From Arachis hypogaea (Eukaryota > Streptophyta > Magnoliopsida > Fabales > Fabaceae), in NCBI RefSeq assembly GCF_003086295.3, contig NC_092053.1, positions 119,742,445-119,806,444 on the forward strand: a DNA stretch of 64,000 bases, given 5' to 3'. Positions within the stretch are counted from its first letter, which is position 1, and each line of letters begins with the position of its first letter. Below the pieces are notes generated by a model, which saw nothing but the letters and a program-made list of their open reading frames with translations, was not told the origin of the DNA and did not search any database. The position numbers and the translations under genes were made by a program. Of the stretch, positions 21,390 through 32,320 are shown piece by piece.

Positions 21390-22541
21390 ATGGCACCTAA
21401 GACCAGAGAAACCTCTAGAAAGAGGAAAGAGAAGGCAATTGCTTCCACCTCTGAGTCATGGGAGATGGAGAGATTCATCTCAAAGGTCCATCAAGACCAC
21501 TTCTATGAAGTTGTGGCCAAGAAGAAAGTGATCTCTGAGGTTCCTTTCAAGCTCAAGAAAAATGAGTATCCGGAGATCCGACTTGAAATCCAAAGAAGAG
21601 GTTGGGAAGTTCTCACCAACCCCATTCAACAAGTCGGGATCCTAATGGTTCAAGAGTTCTATGCAAACGCATGGATCACTAGGAACCATGATCAAAGTGT
21701 GAACCCGAATCCAAAGCATTGGCTTACCATGGTTCGGGGGAAATACTTAGATTTCAATCTGGAAAATGTAAGGCTGGCGTTCAATTTGCCAATGATGGAA
21801 GAGAACGCACGCCCCTACACAAGAAGGGTCAACTTTGATCAAAGGTTGGACCAAGTTCTCATAGACATATGTGAGGAAGGAGCTCAATGGAAAATTGACT
21901 CAAGAGGCAAGCCGGTTCCATTAAGAAGGCATGACCTCAAACCAGTGGCTAGGGGATGGCTAGAGTTCATTCAACGCTTAATCATTCCTACTAGTAACCG
22001 GTCTGAAGTTACTATAGACCGGGCCATCATGATCCACAGTATCATGATTGGAGAGGAGGTAGAAGTTCATGAGATTATACCTCAAGAACTTTACAAGGTG
22101 GCTGACAAGTCCTCCACTTGGGCAAGGTTAGCCTTTCCTCACCTCATATGCCACCTCTGCAATTCGACTGGAATTGACATAGAGGGAGACATCCTCATTG
22201 AAGAGGATAAGCCCATCACTAAGAAAAGGATGGAGCAAATAAGAGATGATGGACCTCAACATGAGCATGAGGAGATTCCTCACCATGAAATCCCTGAGAT
22301 GCCTCAGGGGATGCACTTTCCTCCACAGAATTATTGGGAACAAATCAACACTTCCCTAGGAGAATTAAGTTCCAATATGGGACAACTAAGGGTGGAGCAC
22401 CAAGAGCATTCAATCATCCTCCATGAAATTAGAGAAGATCAAAGAGCTATGAGGGAGGAGCAATAAAGACAAGGAAGAGACATAGAGGAGCTCAAAAGCA
22501 CCATTGGTTCTTCAAGAAGAGGAAGACGCCACCCTCACTAA
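21390..22541 (+). pseudogene. Extra ORF in the env position (putative plant transposon protein type)
   Basis: ATG at 21390, 358 codons to a TAA at 22464-22466. The frame then continues another 24 codons to a TAA at 22539-22541, ending in a basic RRGRRHPH tail. The N-terminus is basic (PKTRETSRKRKEKA, a possible nuclear signal). The central ~230 residues (WEVLTNPIQQVGILMVQEFY, KYLDFNLENVRLAFNLP, MIHSIMIGEEVEVHEII) match what I recall as the 'putative plant transposon protein' family found in Athila-type elements. A charged coiled-coil-like C-terminus follows. No signal peptide or transmembrane segment is seen, so it is not an obvious envelope protein. Function is unknown. Confidence 0.7.
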
Positions 22542-23653
22542 GGTGGACTCATTCCTTAATCTCCTTGTCTATTCATCTTCTATTTTTTGATTTTTGAGTT
22601 TTATGTTTTATTTATGTTTGTGTCTTTACTATATGATCACTAGTGTCTAAGTGTCTATGCATTAAAGTTATGAATATGAATCCATCACCTCTCTTGAATG
22701 AAAAATGTTTTAATTACAAAAGAACAAGAAGTACATGGTTTCGAATTCATCCTTGAAACTAGTTTAATTATTTTGATGTGGTGACAATACTTTTTGTTTT
22801 CTGAATGAATGCTTGAACATTGCATATGTCTTTTGAAGTTGATGTTTATGAATGTTAAATATGTTGGCTCTTGAAGAATAAGGAAAAAGGAGAAATGTTA
22901 TTTGATAATCTGAAAAATCATAAAAATGATTCTTGAAGCAAGAAAAAGCAGTGAATACAAAAGCTTGCAGAAAAAAAAAAGAAAAAGAAAAAAAAATAGC
23001 GAAAAAAAAGGAAGAAAAAGAAAAAGCCAAAAGCTCTTTAAACCAAAAGGCAAGAGCAAAAAGCCAATAGCCCTTAAAACCAAAAGGCAAGGGTAAATAA
23101 AAAGATCCAAGGCTTTGAGCATCAGTGGATAGGAGGGCCTAAAGGAATAAAATCCTGGCCTAAGCGGCTAAACCAAGCTGTCCCTAACCATGTGCTTGTG
23201 GCGTGAAGGTGTCAAGTGAAAACTTGAGACTGAGCGGTTAAAGTCAAGGTCCAAAGCAAAAAGAAGAGTGTGCTTAAGAACCCTGGACACCTCTAATTAG
23301 GGACTCTAGCAAAGCTGAGTCACAATCTGAAAAGGTTCACCCAGTTATGTGTCTGTGGCATTTATGAATCCGGTGGTAATACTGGAAAACAAAGTGCTTA
23401 GGGCCACGGCCAAGACTCATAAAGTAGCTGTGTTCAAGAATCAACATACTGAACTAGGAGAATCAATAACACTATCTGAATTTTAAGTTCCTATAGATGC
23501 CAATCATTCTGAACTTCAATGGATAAAGTGAGATGCCAAAACTATTCAAGAGGCAAAAAGCTACAAGTCCCGCTCATCTGTTTGGAGCTAAGTTTCATTG
23601 ATAGTTTGGAATTTATAGTATATTCTCTTCTTTTTATCCTATTTGATTTTTAG
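22542..23653 (+). other. Untranslated 3' region of the Athila-like element
   Basis: No coding frame is supported. It contains an A-rich tract at 22970-23030 and short repeats of AAAAGCCAAAAGC and AACCAAAAGGCAAG. It ends at the polypurine block. Confidence 0.6.
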
Positions 23654-23690
23654 TTGCTTGGGGACAAGCAACAATTTAAGTTTGGTGTTG
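23654..23690 (+). promoter_or_regulatory. 3' polypurine-tract region with hairpin
   Basis: TTGCTTGGGGACAAGCAA (23654-23671; arms TTGCTTG and CAAGCAA, loop GGGA), then AAGTTTGGTGT (23678-23688) and TG directly before LTR2. Its position against the 3' LTR fits plus-strand priming. Confidence 0.7.
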
Positions 23691-25340
23691 TGATGAGCGG
23701 ATAATTTATACGCTTTTTTGTATTATTTTTACATAGTTTTTAGTATGATTTAGTTAGTTTTTAGTATATCTTTATTAATTTTTAAATAAAAATTACATTT
23801 CTAGACTTTACTATGAGTTTGTGTATTTTTCTGTGATTTCAGGTATTTTCTAGCTGAAATTGAGGGACTTGAGCGAAAATCAGATTCAGAGGTTGAAGAA
23901 GGACTGCAGATGCTGTTGGATTCTGACCTCCCTGCACTCAAAGTGGATTTTCTGGAGCTACAGAACTCCAAATGGCACGCTCTCAAGTGCGTTGAAAAGT
24001 AGACATCCAAGGCTTTCCAGAAATATATAATAGTCCATACTTTGCCCGAGTTTAGACGATGCAAACTAGCGTTGAACGCCAGTTCCATGCTGCATTCTGG
24101 AGTCAAACGCCAGAAACAGGTTACAAAGTGGAGTTAAACGCTAGAAACAGGTTACAAACTGGCGTTCAACTCCAAGAAAGACCTCTACACGTGTAAAGCT
24201 CAATGCTCAGCCCAAGCACACACCAAGTGGGCCCGGAAGTGGATTTCTACATCATTTACTTATTTCTGTAAACCCTAGTAACTAGTTTAGTTTAAATAAG
24301 ACTTTTTACTACTGTATTCAGAGGTTGGTTCTTCTGGTTCCCCCTCTGGGGCCGAGACCAATGAACTCCATTATCACTTATGTATTTTCAACGGTAGAGT
24401 TTCTACACACCATAGATTAAGGTGTGGAGCTCTGCTGTTCCTCATGAATTAATACAAAGTACTACTGTTTTTCTATTATAATTCAAGCTTATTCCTATTC
24501 TAAGATATCCATTCGCGCCCAAGAACATGATGAATGTGATGATTATGTGACACTCATCATCATTCTCACTTATGAATGCGTGCCTAACAAACACTTCCGT
24601 TCTACATGCAAACAAGCTAGAATGAGTATCTCTTAGATATCTAATACAGGGGACCGAGTCCGAGATATTAGAATCTTCGTGGTATAAGTTAGAACCCATG
24701 GACGGCCATTCCTGAGATTCGGAAAGTCTAAACCTTGTCTGTGGTATTCCGAGTAGGATCTGGGAAGGGATGGCTGTGACGAGCTTCAAACTCGCGAGTG
24801 CTGGGCGTAGTGACAGACGCAAAAGGATAGCAAATCCTATTCCAGTATGATCGAGAACCGACAGATGATTAGCCATGCAGTAACAGCGCATTGGACCATT
24901 TTCACAGAGAGGATGAGATGTAGCCATTGACAACGGTGATGCTCTACATACAGCTTGCCATGGAAAGGAGTAGGAATGATTGGATGAAGACAGCAGGAAA
25001 GCAGAGGTTCAGGAAGAACGAAAGGCATCTCTATACGCTTATCTGAAATTCTCACCAAAGAATTACATAAGTACCTCTATCCTAGTTTATATTTCAATTA
25101 TGTTTTAATTATCAAATCTCCATAACTATCTGAATCCGCCTGACTGAGATTTACAGGGTGACCATAGCTTGCTTCAGGCCGACAATCTTCGTGGGATCGA
25201 CCCTTACTCACGTAAGGTTTATTACTTGGACGACCCAATGCACTTGCTGGTTAGTTGTGCAAAGTTGTGATAAAGAGTTGAGATTATAATTGTGCGTACC
25301 AAGTTGTTGGTGCCATTGATGATCACAATTTCGTGCACCA
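23691..25340 (+). repeat. 3' LTR of the Athila-like element
   Basis: Starts TGATGAGCGG and ends TCGTGCACCA, 1650 bp, very similar to LTR1 including the palindrome array. Similarity of the two copies suggests a fairly recent insertion relative to its hosts. Confidence 0.85.
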
Positions 25341-25372
25341 GTCTACCCAGGAGGTACATTCTCATATGCCCA

Positions 25373-25480
25373 AGAGGAACAAAGGAGGGGATCCTAACCT
25401 CCCACCATCTCGCTGGGGGCAATTTTACAATACCAGGAGGAACAAAGAAGGGGATCCTCACCTTCCACCATCTCCTGGGT
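25373..25480. repeat. 63-bp tandem duplication in the solo LTR
   Basis: AGAGGAACAAAGGAGGGGAT at 25373 recurs as GGAGGAACAAAGAAGGGGAT at 25436, each followed by a CC-rich CCACCATCTC. It adjoins the Athila insertion from the other side. Confidence 0.65.
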
Positions 25481-25548
25481 CGCACTTTTGAGAAAGAGTG
25501 CTCAGGTGCAACATTTATTCCTTTCATTAGCCAGATTCACGATTTAAA

Positions 25549-25601
<53 letters not shown>
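25549..25601. repeat. (AT)n microsatellite in the solo LTR
   Basis: About 50 bp of uninterrupted AT. The aligned place in the 58141-61548 LTR lacks such a run. Confidence 0.9.
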
Positions 25602-25604
<3 letters not shown>

Positions 25605-25794
25605 GCCACCTATCTTCTCATACCTAAAACATCACTTTTTCAATCTTACTTCATTCCCAACTTACCTTAATTTCCTATCTCCATTCTACTACTAGAACTA
25701 TTACTATGATTTGAGGCTAAAAGGAATAAAATAGAGGTTTAGAGGTTCAAGATTGAGCTTTAAAACACAAAATAGCTTTGTTGAAAACAGGGAA

Positions 25795-26056
25795 GTCACG
25801 CGTACGCGTAGACGTGCAAATGGACCATCACACGTACACATCCCTTCATTACGCGTACGCATGGGCACCTAACAGAAGCACTCAGTCGCGCATGGAAGTT
25901 TCGCGTACGCAAGCACTCCATGTCACGCGTACGCATAGGCTTTTTCACGTACACATAGCGAGGAGGTAGTGGCGACAGTCTGTGAATGGGGTGTATGCGT
26001 GCGCAAAATTTCCATTCCATGCGTACGCGTGGGCCACCCGTACGCATGGGCGTACA
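25795..26056. repeat. Array of GCGTACGC palindromes in the solo LTR
   Basis: Repeated ACGCGTACGC, TACGCGTACGC and CGCGTACGCA motifs with variable spacers, some decayed to ACGTACAC or GCGTGCGC. The palindromic core is GCGTACGC. The array matches the one at 59649-59870 in the homologous LTR. Confidence 0.8.
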
Positions 26057-27399
26057 TTTTTCCAAAAATTTTACTAAGTTGAAAAAGCTGCAGAATTCCA
26101 GTTTTTAACCCCAAACTTTCGATGTGCATAACTTTTTTGTTTTAAATCATTTTTCTTCCGTTCTTCGAACGGCATAAACTTCGCAAACCCAATTTTTGTA
26201 TAAAATAAGTTTGAAATCATTTAGGGGTCTGAAAGCCAAGTTATGGCTCACCAAAGTTCGGCCAAAAACTAAATTTCTCAAAAAGTCCAAAGCTCACTTT
26301 TATTAAAATCAAGTTCAATATCCACTCCCTATACCTAAATATTCAGCACAACACAAATCATAACATCTCCATACAACTCTATTATCCACTTACCAAATCA
26401 CAACCTAAGTTTCTTGCCTCCATCAACAAAATCATCAACATATAACCATGCATACATATACAATCAATATCATCAATTTGCCAACAATATCCACACACCA
26501 AGGAATTATGATTGCCAACACATACATAACTTATATCATCAATCAACATCATTAATGCTAAGCATCCAACTTACATAGTCATTCAAAATTATCCTATGGT
26601 TCTCTAGCTTAAGTTTTCACATGACATTATATATTAAATACGCGAAACCTAAACCATACCTTGGTCGATTTTTGCGTATTTACCGAGACACCACCAAGGT
26701 TCCAAACACAACCCTCAAAGTCCAAAGTCTCCAAAGCAGGGTCTCCCAAGCTCCACCAAAATCTCAATGTCCACAATTCAAGCTCCAATTACATATACAC
26801 AACCTAATTCATATATATATATATATATATACCGCACCCACGGACAAAACATCCCAAGTCCGATAAGTTCTGCAAGCTAAATCGAACCTAGAATGCCAAA
26901 ATCTCAACATAAAGGCTTAAAATTTTGAAAATTAAAGGGGGCAGAGAAACTGAGGTGAGATTGTGGTTTACCTATAAAATTGTTCTAATAGGTTTGTAGA
27001 GCTCAACGTGCTGGATGCGTGGCTGCAAACGGTGCGAAGATCGGAGCCCGGATGGAGGAGATATGGTGGTTTGAAGATGGTGTTAGGGTTATGGAAAGTT
27101 TACGTGTTCTTCCCCCTTCCCAAATTGTTGCAGCGTGAAAATGGAAGGAAGGAAGGAAGGGATGGATTCATTTAGTGTTGGTTTGGGTTGGATTGGGCCC
27201 TTGGGCCCATTTTGGGCCCGATTTGCTCGGTTCGGTCCGTTTGGCCTAATATTGAGCCAAATTCTTTGAAATTAGTGTCAAAATTCTTGTTTTAATTAGC
27301 TCTATCTTATTTTAATATAAAATTTATATTTCTAATTTTCTTTATTAAAATTTAATTTATTGACTAATTATTTACTAATTTAACTGGATTTACACTTAT

Positions 27400-27640
27400 G
27401 TCAAAAGTTTTGAGTCGAAAAAGCATCATGGAGACAAAGCCAATGAGGAATTTGGTCTTTTCTAAAATATTAGATTTCCACACTCAATCCCAATTCAGAT
27501 CATCTCTCTAGTGAAAGCACTGCTTAGCTAGCCAAGAATAACCATCCCGAACACTAGCTATACACCTTGGTGGCAGCAGATTCTCAATACCACCTAATTA
27601 TCACAGTCTAAAATGTGAAATGCAACCTTGTAAATACATG
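27400..27640 (-). pseudogene. LINE piece right of the solo LTR (zf-RVT upstream part)
   Basis: On the minus strand, fragments such as WSKSNILEKTKFLIGF-like and a SVRDGYSWLAKQC-like stretch precede the zinc-finger part at 13600-13690, in the order expected for a plant LINE pol C-terminus. Several stops are present. Identity is inferred mainly from continuity across the CTTAT duplication. Confidence 0.45.
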
Positions 27641-28093
27641 TTTTACATGATCTGGAATAGGAGTGGCCAATGTATCAAAATTCTAAAGACCATTATTTCA
27701 CATATCTCAAATTTTAAAATCTAAGTTCTGAAATATGGACATATAGAACATTCTCCCCAAGCTTTTCAAATGGACTCTATTCATCATGCCATAGGAATTG
27801 GTCAAGACTATTAACACACCAATAAAAATCATCTTTTAACATATTATAAACTTCAACAATGCCCTTTCAACAAAGAGAGACATTCTGTTGCGTTATAGAT
27901 TCAACATTTGAAGCATTATTCCAACATTAGTCAAGAGTTGCCACACAAGTTTTTAATTAAAACAATATTAACAATGCTTAATTTTTTTTTAAAATTTGTT
28001 GGTGATAACAAGTTATATAAAAATTTTTTATGATTATAATATTCTTAGACAACTAAAAAGATTTTATGTAAGAGGATTCAAATGAGTTTAGAT
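27641..28093. other. AT-rich DNA without recognisable content
   Basis: No supported coding frame, RNA gene or repeat structure was seen here. It may be more of the LINE or flanking DNA. Confidence 0.4.
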
Positions 28094-29155
28094 ACCTGGT
28101 GAGCGAAATTGACTTCGCAATATTCGCATAGATAGACCGGCAAGTGCACCGGGTCATCCAAGTAATACTTCAGATGAGTGAGGGTCGATCCCACGAGGAT
28201 TGTTGATTTGAGCAAGCAATGGCTATCTTGTAGATCTTAGTCAGGCGATTCAAAAAGATGATAGTTGTCACAAAAAACGCATAAAACAGAATAAATAAAT
28301 AAAACGTTACTAGGTAGATGTGAAATCAGAGATGAGAGAACGGTTGAAGCTTCGAAGATGCTTCTTCCTTCTGGATCAAATTTTCTCACCATCTACTCTA
28401 ACTTCTGATTGATTCATTCCATGGCAGGCTGTAAATGATTAACGCTGGGTCAGCGGTCATTAATCTCCTCTGCTTCAGATCAAACGCCGGGTCAGCGGTC
28501 ATCCAATCTGAACGGGGGTGAAGCTCCTACAGTCCATTCCCTTGGTGATCCTACTCAAAGCGCCACAAACAAGGTCGAATCTTTCGGATCAGAGAATGCT
28601 GCGTCCTGGTTCTAGCCTATACCACAAAGGCCCTAATCGCTCCGCACCTCGGCTGAACTGATGTCTCGAGAAGTCCCCAACGAAGTTGTGGATTAGCCAT
28701 CTAAGAGATGTATAATCAAGCTTGTGGTTCAGTACTATCCCGTCAAGGACTCGCAAGAACCAATGTGAATAGGGATGACGGTCAAGTTACACTCCCAATC
28801 TATTAGGATGAAGAACAAAGATACATCTTAGAATAGAATCAAGCATAGATTGAAGTTGAATAGTGATATTATTAATCCATAAGAATCAGCAGAGCTCCTA
28901 ACCTTAACCTAGGAGATTAGTGAATCATACTGTACAATATGATGTTCGAAAGTAAAATCGGAGAAGAAGAAGATCCTAAACAAGGGTGATCTCCTCCTAT
29001 ATATACTAATCTGCTAACTAAGAATTACAGAAATAAGATAAAATAGTCTTATAGTGCGAAAATCCACCTTTCGGGTCCACTTGGTGAGTGTTTGGGCTGA
29101 GTTTGAGTGAAGTCACGAGCTAGTGCTCCTTTTTGGGCGTCCAACACCAGAATTC
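28094..29155 (-). repeat. LTR-like fragment related to Athila LTRs
   Basis: GCAAGTGCACCGGGTCATCC and GAGTGAGGGTCGATCCCACG are reverse-complement relatives of the end of the 15097-25340 LTRs (GGGATCGACCCTTACTCACG ... GACGACCCAGTGCACTTGC). It ends near GGGCGTCCAACACCAG, a decayed relative of the TGGCGTT/AACGCCA core. No gag or pol is attached. Edges are approximate and no target repeats were found. Confidence 0.55.
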
Positions 29156-29284
29156 ACTTTTTTCATCTAATAATTTTTTGTTATCAATTTCAAGTACAAA
29201 CAAATATACGTGAGTTTTCACCAATCTCTAATGCAGTATACACAATGACGAATTCTACTATGTAGAAGAGGATGTCATTCTATA

Positions 29285-29515
29285 TGTGTAGAAATGTGGT
29301 ATATGATATGACTATGTGATAAGTGTCCTACTAAGAGACAGAATCTATCTTTATTTAGTCTGTCTACAAACTTGCTACAGTGTAATTTCACGCGATGAGA
29401 CTAATAAACAAATATGATAATGTGAGGTATTAGTAGTAATTATATTAGCATAATTATGGGCTTGTAAGTTGAGCCTTTTTGGTTTTTTGGACAAAAGGGT
29501 GAGTTTATAATAAAG
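29285..29515 (+). repeat. Left arm of a ~230-bp imperfect inverted repeat
   Basis: The stretch TGTAGAAATG...GTATTAGTAGTAATTATATT...GGACAAAAGGGTGAGTTTA matches the reverse complement of 35968-36189 at roughly 70 percent by eye. Outer flanks show only weak further similarity. Confidence 0.65.
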
Positions 29516-30036
29516 ATACACGTACAATAAAGGCCTAAAAATACTATGTTATGTGTCCTCACAGATTATTTATTATTTTTTTCTTTTTTTTCTCCTTAAT
29601 TCTCTCTATAATATGCATAGGGCCATAAAATCTGAGAAACAAAATCTCTCTCTTCATGGTTAATTTAGTCTATTAATTAACATATATATTTATTTTTTTT
29701 ATTTAAATATTATCTAAATAATAAAAATAATTATTTAAGATGATAAATTCTTTAAACTTAATAAATTGTAAACAAAATTTGTGATAGATATATATAACAA
29801 AATATTTTTGGAACAAAATTATTACACCAAAGTAATTTCAATTTTGGTATATATAGTAGATTCTTTATCTACATTTTCAAACAAAAAAAATTCCTCAAAA
29901 AGTAAAAAAAAAAAAAAGAACTTCTAATTCATTTTCGTGATTTTTTTTTCATTCTAATATGAAATGAAATGTTTTCTTCTTCTCAATAACAACTGCAAAA
30001 ATTGTAGTGTAAATTATAATATGTTCTTTTAGATTT
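29516..30036. other. AT-rich DNA, no genes seen
   Basis: Low-complexity A/T-rich sequence with short T runs. Nothing coding is supported. Confidence 0.4.
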
Positions 30037-30430
30037 CGTTTGTTTACAAAGATAGGACACTGAGATAGGGATACAGAGACACAAAATCGTGTTTGACAAA
30101 GGAGACATGGGCAATGTATTCAGGGACACTAAACTAGTGTATTTTGTGTCTATCTTGACAGGAAGGACACAGAGACACTAACAAGAGACACAACTTATTT
30201 TTTATTTTTTCTTTCATTATTCTTGTTAATTTTTCATAATTATATTTTTTTATTATTATATTTTTTCTCTCAAATTTTTTTAATGAAAAAAAATGAGAAT
30301 AAATTAGATTTTCATAACTTATTTTAGTTTATCACCAAACATGATAGAAGAACACAAAATTTTGTATCTCTGTCCTTTATATCTTGTTCTCAGTGTCTTA
30401 TTTTATCCTGTTCTCAGAAACAAACACAGC
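30037..30430. mobile_element. MITE-like element
   Basis: The left end reads GTTTGTTTACAAAGATAGGACACTGAGATA; the right end, reverse-complemented, reads GTGTTTGTTTCTGAGAACAG and then GACACTGAGAAC. The two ends are imperfect terminal inverted repeats of about 45 bp around a T/A-rich, non-coding core. Size and structure fit a miniature inverted-repeat element; the superfamily cannot be set and no clean target duplication was identified. Confidence 0.55.
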
Positions 30431-30740
30431 TTTAAGTCTTAACTTTAATTCACGATAATTTACTCACTAAATTTTTAAAATATACAATTTGACCGAGTTA
30501 TCAAACACTCTTGTATAATGTATTTTTTATACTTATGTTTTTTATAATTTAGTTTTAATCTAATAAAATTTAAAAATAATCTATTTTAATTTCTGACAAT
30601 TAAAATATTCTGCAATAGTAGGTTATAAACTTACGAAATAATTTTAAATAAAAAATAATTAAAAATTTTAACTTATCTTTTTAATTATTTTTTAATTTAT
30701 AAATAAAATTTTTTGAATGTTTTATTTTTATATTTTAAAA

Positions 30741-30744
<4 letters not shown>

Positions 30745-30812
<68 letters not shown>
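30745..30812. repeat. (AT)n microsatellite, left side of the Tat insertion
   Basis: About 68 bp of pure AT repeat ending exactly at the element's LTR start (30813). A similar run continues at 35727-35778 on the other side. Confidence 0.9.
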
Positions 30813-30816
<4 letters not shown>

Positions 30817-31285
30817 CCGGGGTTATCTGAAATTGGGTTGCCTTTAGGCTTGCGAGTGAGACCCAAATCCTCAATGGAGTATTCCCCAACTTGTCCCACA
30901 TCTTGTGACCATCATCCGAGTTTTTCGTGGGAATGTGGGGGGTAGTACCTGCAAAATACTCCGATGCCTAAGTCAGCAAGGGTTTTAGCAGGTTTTATTG
31001 TATTGGAATTTAAGTTTACCTGAGTGTATCAGTATATTTATAGGGGACGAACCAATAACCACCGCTGAAGTATTTCCACCTCTGATGGTGGATAACCGTC
31101 CCTTTTATCTTAGGGTTGTTGAGATCTCTTTTCTAGAAGTGGGTGAGAGATTCTGGGAGGCAGTTGCTCACTTGGTTACGTGCGAGCTGCCTGTGTTAAT
31201 CTATTCCAATCTCACGTAGACGAGGCCGTCCTACTGGATTGGGCCTTTTAACCGCATTGGCCCTGGCTTATATTTTGGGTCTTTT
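30813..31285 (-). repeat. 3' LTR of the integrase-less Tat element, end deleted
   Basis: Collinear with 35220-35726 from TGTTCCGGGG up to the TATTTTGGG(T) region near 31281. The last ~30 bp expected from the right copy (GCTAAGATATGAACA) are absent and RNase H code follows at once. It lacks a ~20-bp palindromic TTAGAAGAGGTCGGA stretch present in the right LTR. Confidence 0.75.
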
Positions 31286-32320
31286 AATCTATTATTTTCT
31301 CCTGGCTTGGTACTTGCTAGCTTGGAGAGAGTATTAACTTGGCTGTTGAGTTCCTGAGTTATGTGCCTAACCTCGGTTTCTAAGAATTGCCTGAGATGCT
31401 CTAGCATTTTTTCCAAGTACCTTTTCATGTTGAGATCTTTTGCCTGCTACTCTCCATTCATTTGAGAAGTTACTATTTGAGAGTCACTGAAAATTATTAC
31501 CTTGTTAGCACCGACTTCTTTAGCAAGTTTTAGCCCTGTGATCAGAGCTTCATATTCGGACTGGTTGTTGGAAGCGTGGAACTCAAATTTTAAGGACATC
31601 TCTATCTGAGTACCTTCTTCATTGACCAATATTATGCTGGCTCCACTTCTGACCTTATTAGAGGATCCGTCTAGATAGAGCTCCCAGGTCGTGGAGGTTT
31701 CGCTCTGATCGCCTGTGTATTCTGCGACAAAGTCGATGAGACATTGGGCTTTGATTGCTGTCCGAGTTTCGTATTTCAGGTCGAACTCGGATAGCTCTAT
31801 AGCCCATTGAACCATTCTGCCTGCAATATCCGTTTTTTTGAAGGATCTGCTTCATAGGCTGGTTCGTTCGGACTCTTATGGTATGAGCCTGGAAATAAAG
31901 TTGTAGCCTTCTAGATGCTACGATTAAAGCATATACAAATGTTTCAAGCTTCTGGTACCTTAGCTTGGGACCTTGTGACACTTTGCTAGTGAAGTAGATG
32001 GGATGCTGTCCGACCTCATCTTCTCGTATCAACACTGATGCTACAGCCTTCTCAGCGACAGCTAAGTATAATACGAGTTCCTCCCCTGTTTTTGGCCGAG
32101 TAAGGATAGGAAGCCGGCTCAGAAACTTTTTGAACTCTTGAAAGGCCTCTTTACATTCAGGGGTCCATTCGAACTGGCATCCTTTTCTAAGTAGTGAAAA
32201 AAGTGGTAGGAATCTCAATGCTGATCCTGCCAAGAATCTAGATAGAGCTGCAAGGCGACCATTCAGCTGCTGAACTTCCCTTAAACAAGTCGGACTTTCA
32301 TCTCTAAGATTGATCTGCAC
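31286..32320 (-). pseudogene. RNase H and second RNase H of the integrase-less Tat element
   Basis: Pieces read leftward: GRLAALSRFLAGSALRFLPL and FTSKVSQGPKLRYQKLETF (classical RNase H), then FHASNNQSEYEALITGLKLA with VIIFSDSQIVTSQMNGE (archaeal-type domain), then ELNSQVNTLSKLASTKPGEN. The last piece is followed at once by LTR-derived code. Frames change near 31800 and a stop occurs near 31445. Confidence 0.8.

Larger units (their letters stand above)
15097..25340 (+). mobile_element. Athila-like Ty3/gypsy element, non-autonomous (no RT, RNase H or integrase)
   Basis: Two long LTRs (15097-16745 and 23691-25340, about 1.65 kb each) share TGATGAGCGGATAATTTATA starts and CACAATTTCGTGCACC ends. 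Flanks are ATCTA on the left (15092-15096) and GTCTA on the right (25341-25345), 4 of 5 matching. A primer-binding site follows LTR1 and a polypurine-like block precedes LTR2. Inside are a gag-protease frame and one further ORF in the position where Athila elements carry an env-like or extra gene. Nothing resembling RT, RNase H or integrase lies between them. Arachis is known to have autonomous/non-autonomous gypsy pairs (FIDEL/Feral); this copy looks like such a partner, inferred and not checked. Confidence 0.85.
13695..27394 (-). mobile_element. Solo LTR of a 3.45-kb-LTR gypsy family, split by an Athila-like insertion
   Basis: Termini are TGTAACACCC at 13695 and GGATTTACA at 27394, with perfect CTTAT repeats on both sides (13690-13694 and 27395-27399). 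Without the nested element (15097-25340) and its duplicated site it is about 3.45 kb. It is the reverse complement of the 5' LTR at 58141-61548: shared features are the TAACACCC...GCTTTACGCTTAAG end, the GCGTACGC array and the GGGCCCATTTTGGGCCCG region. No gag, pol or primer site is attached, so it is a solo LTR. Confidence 0.85.

Noticed and set aside
21390..22541. Envelope gene making the element retrovirus-like
   Set aside because: No signal peptide, transmembrane helix or glycoprotein pattern is visible; only the position is env-like.
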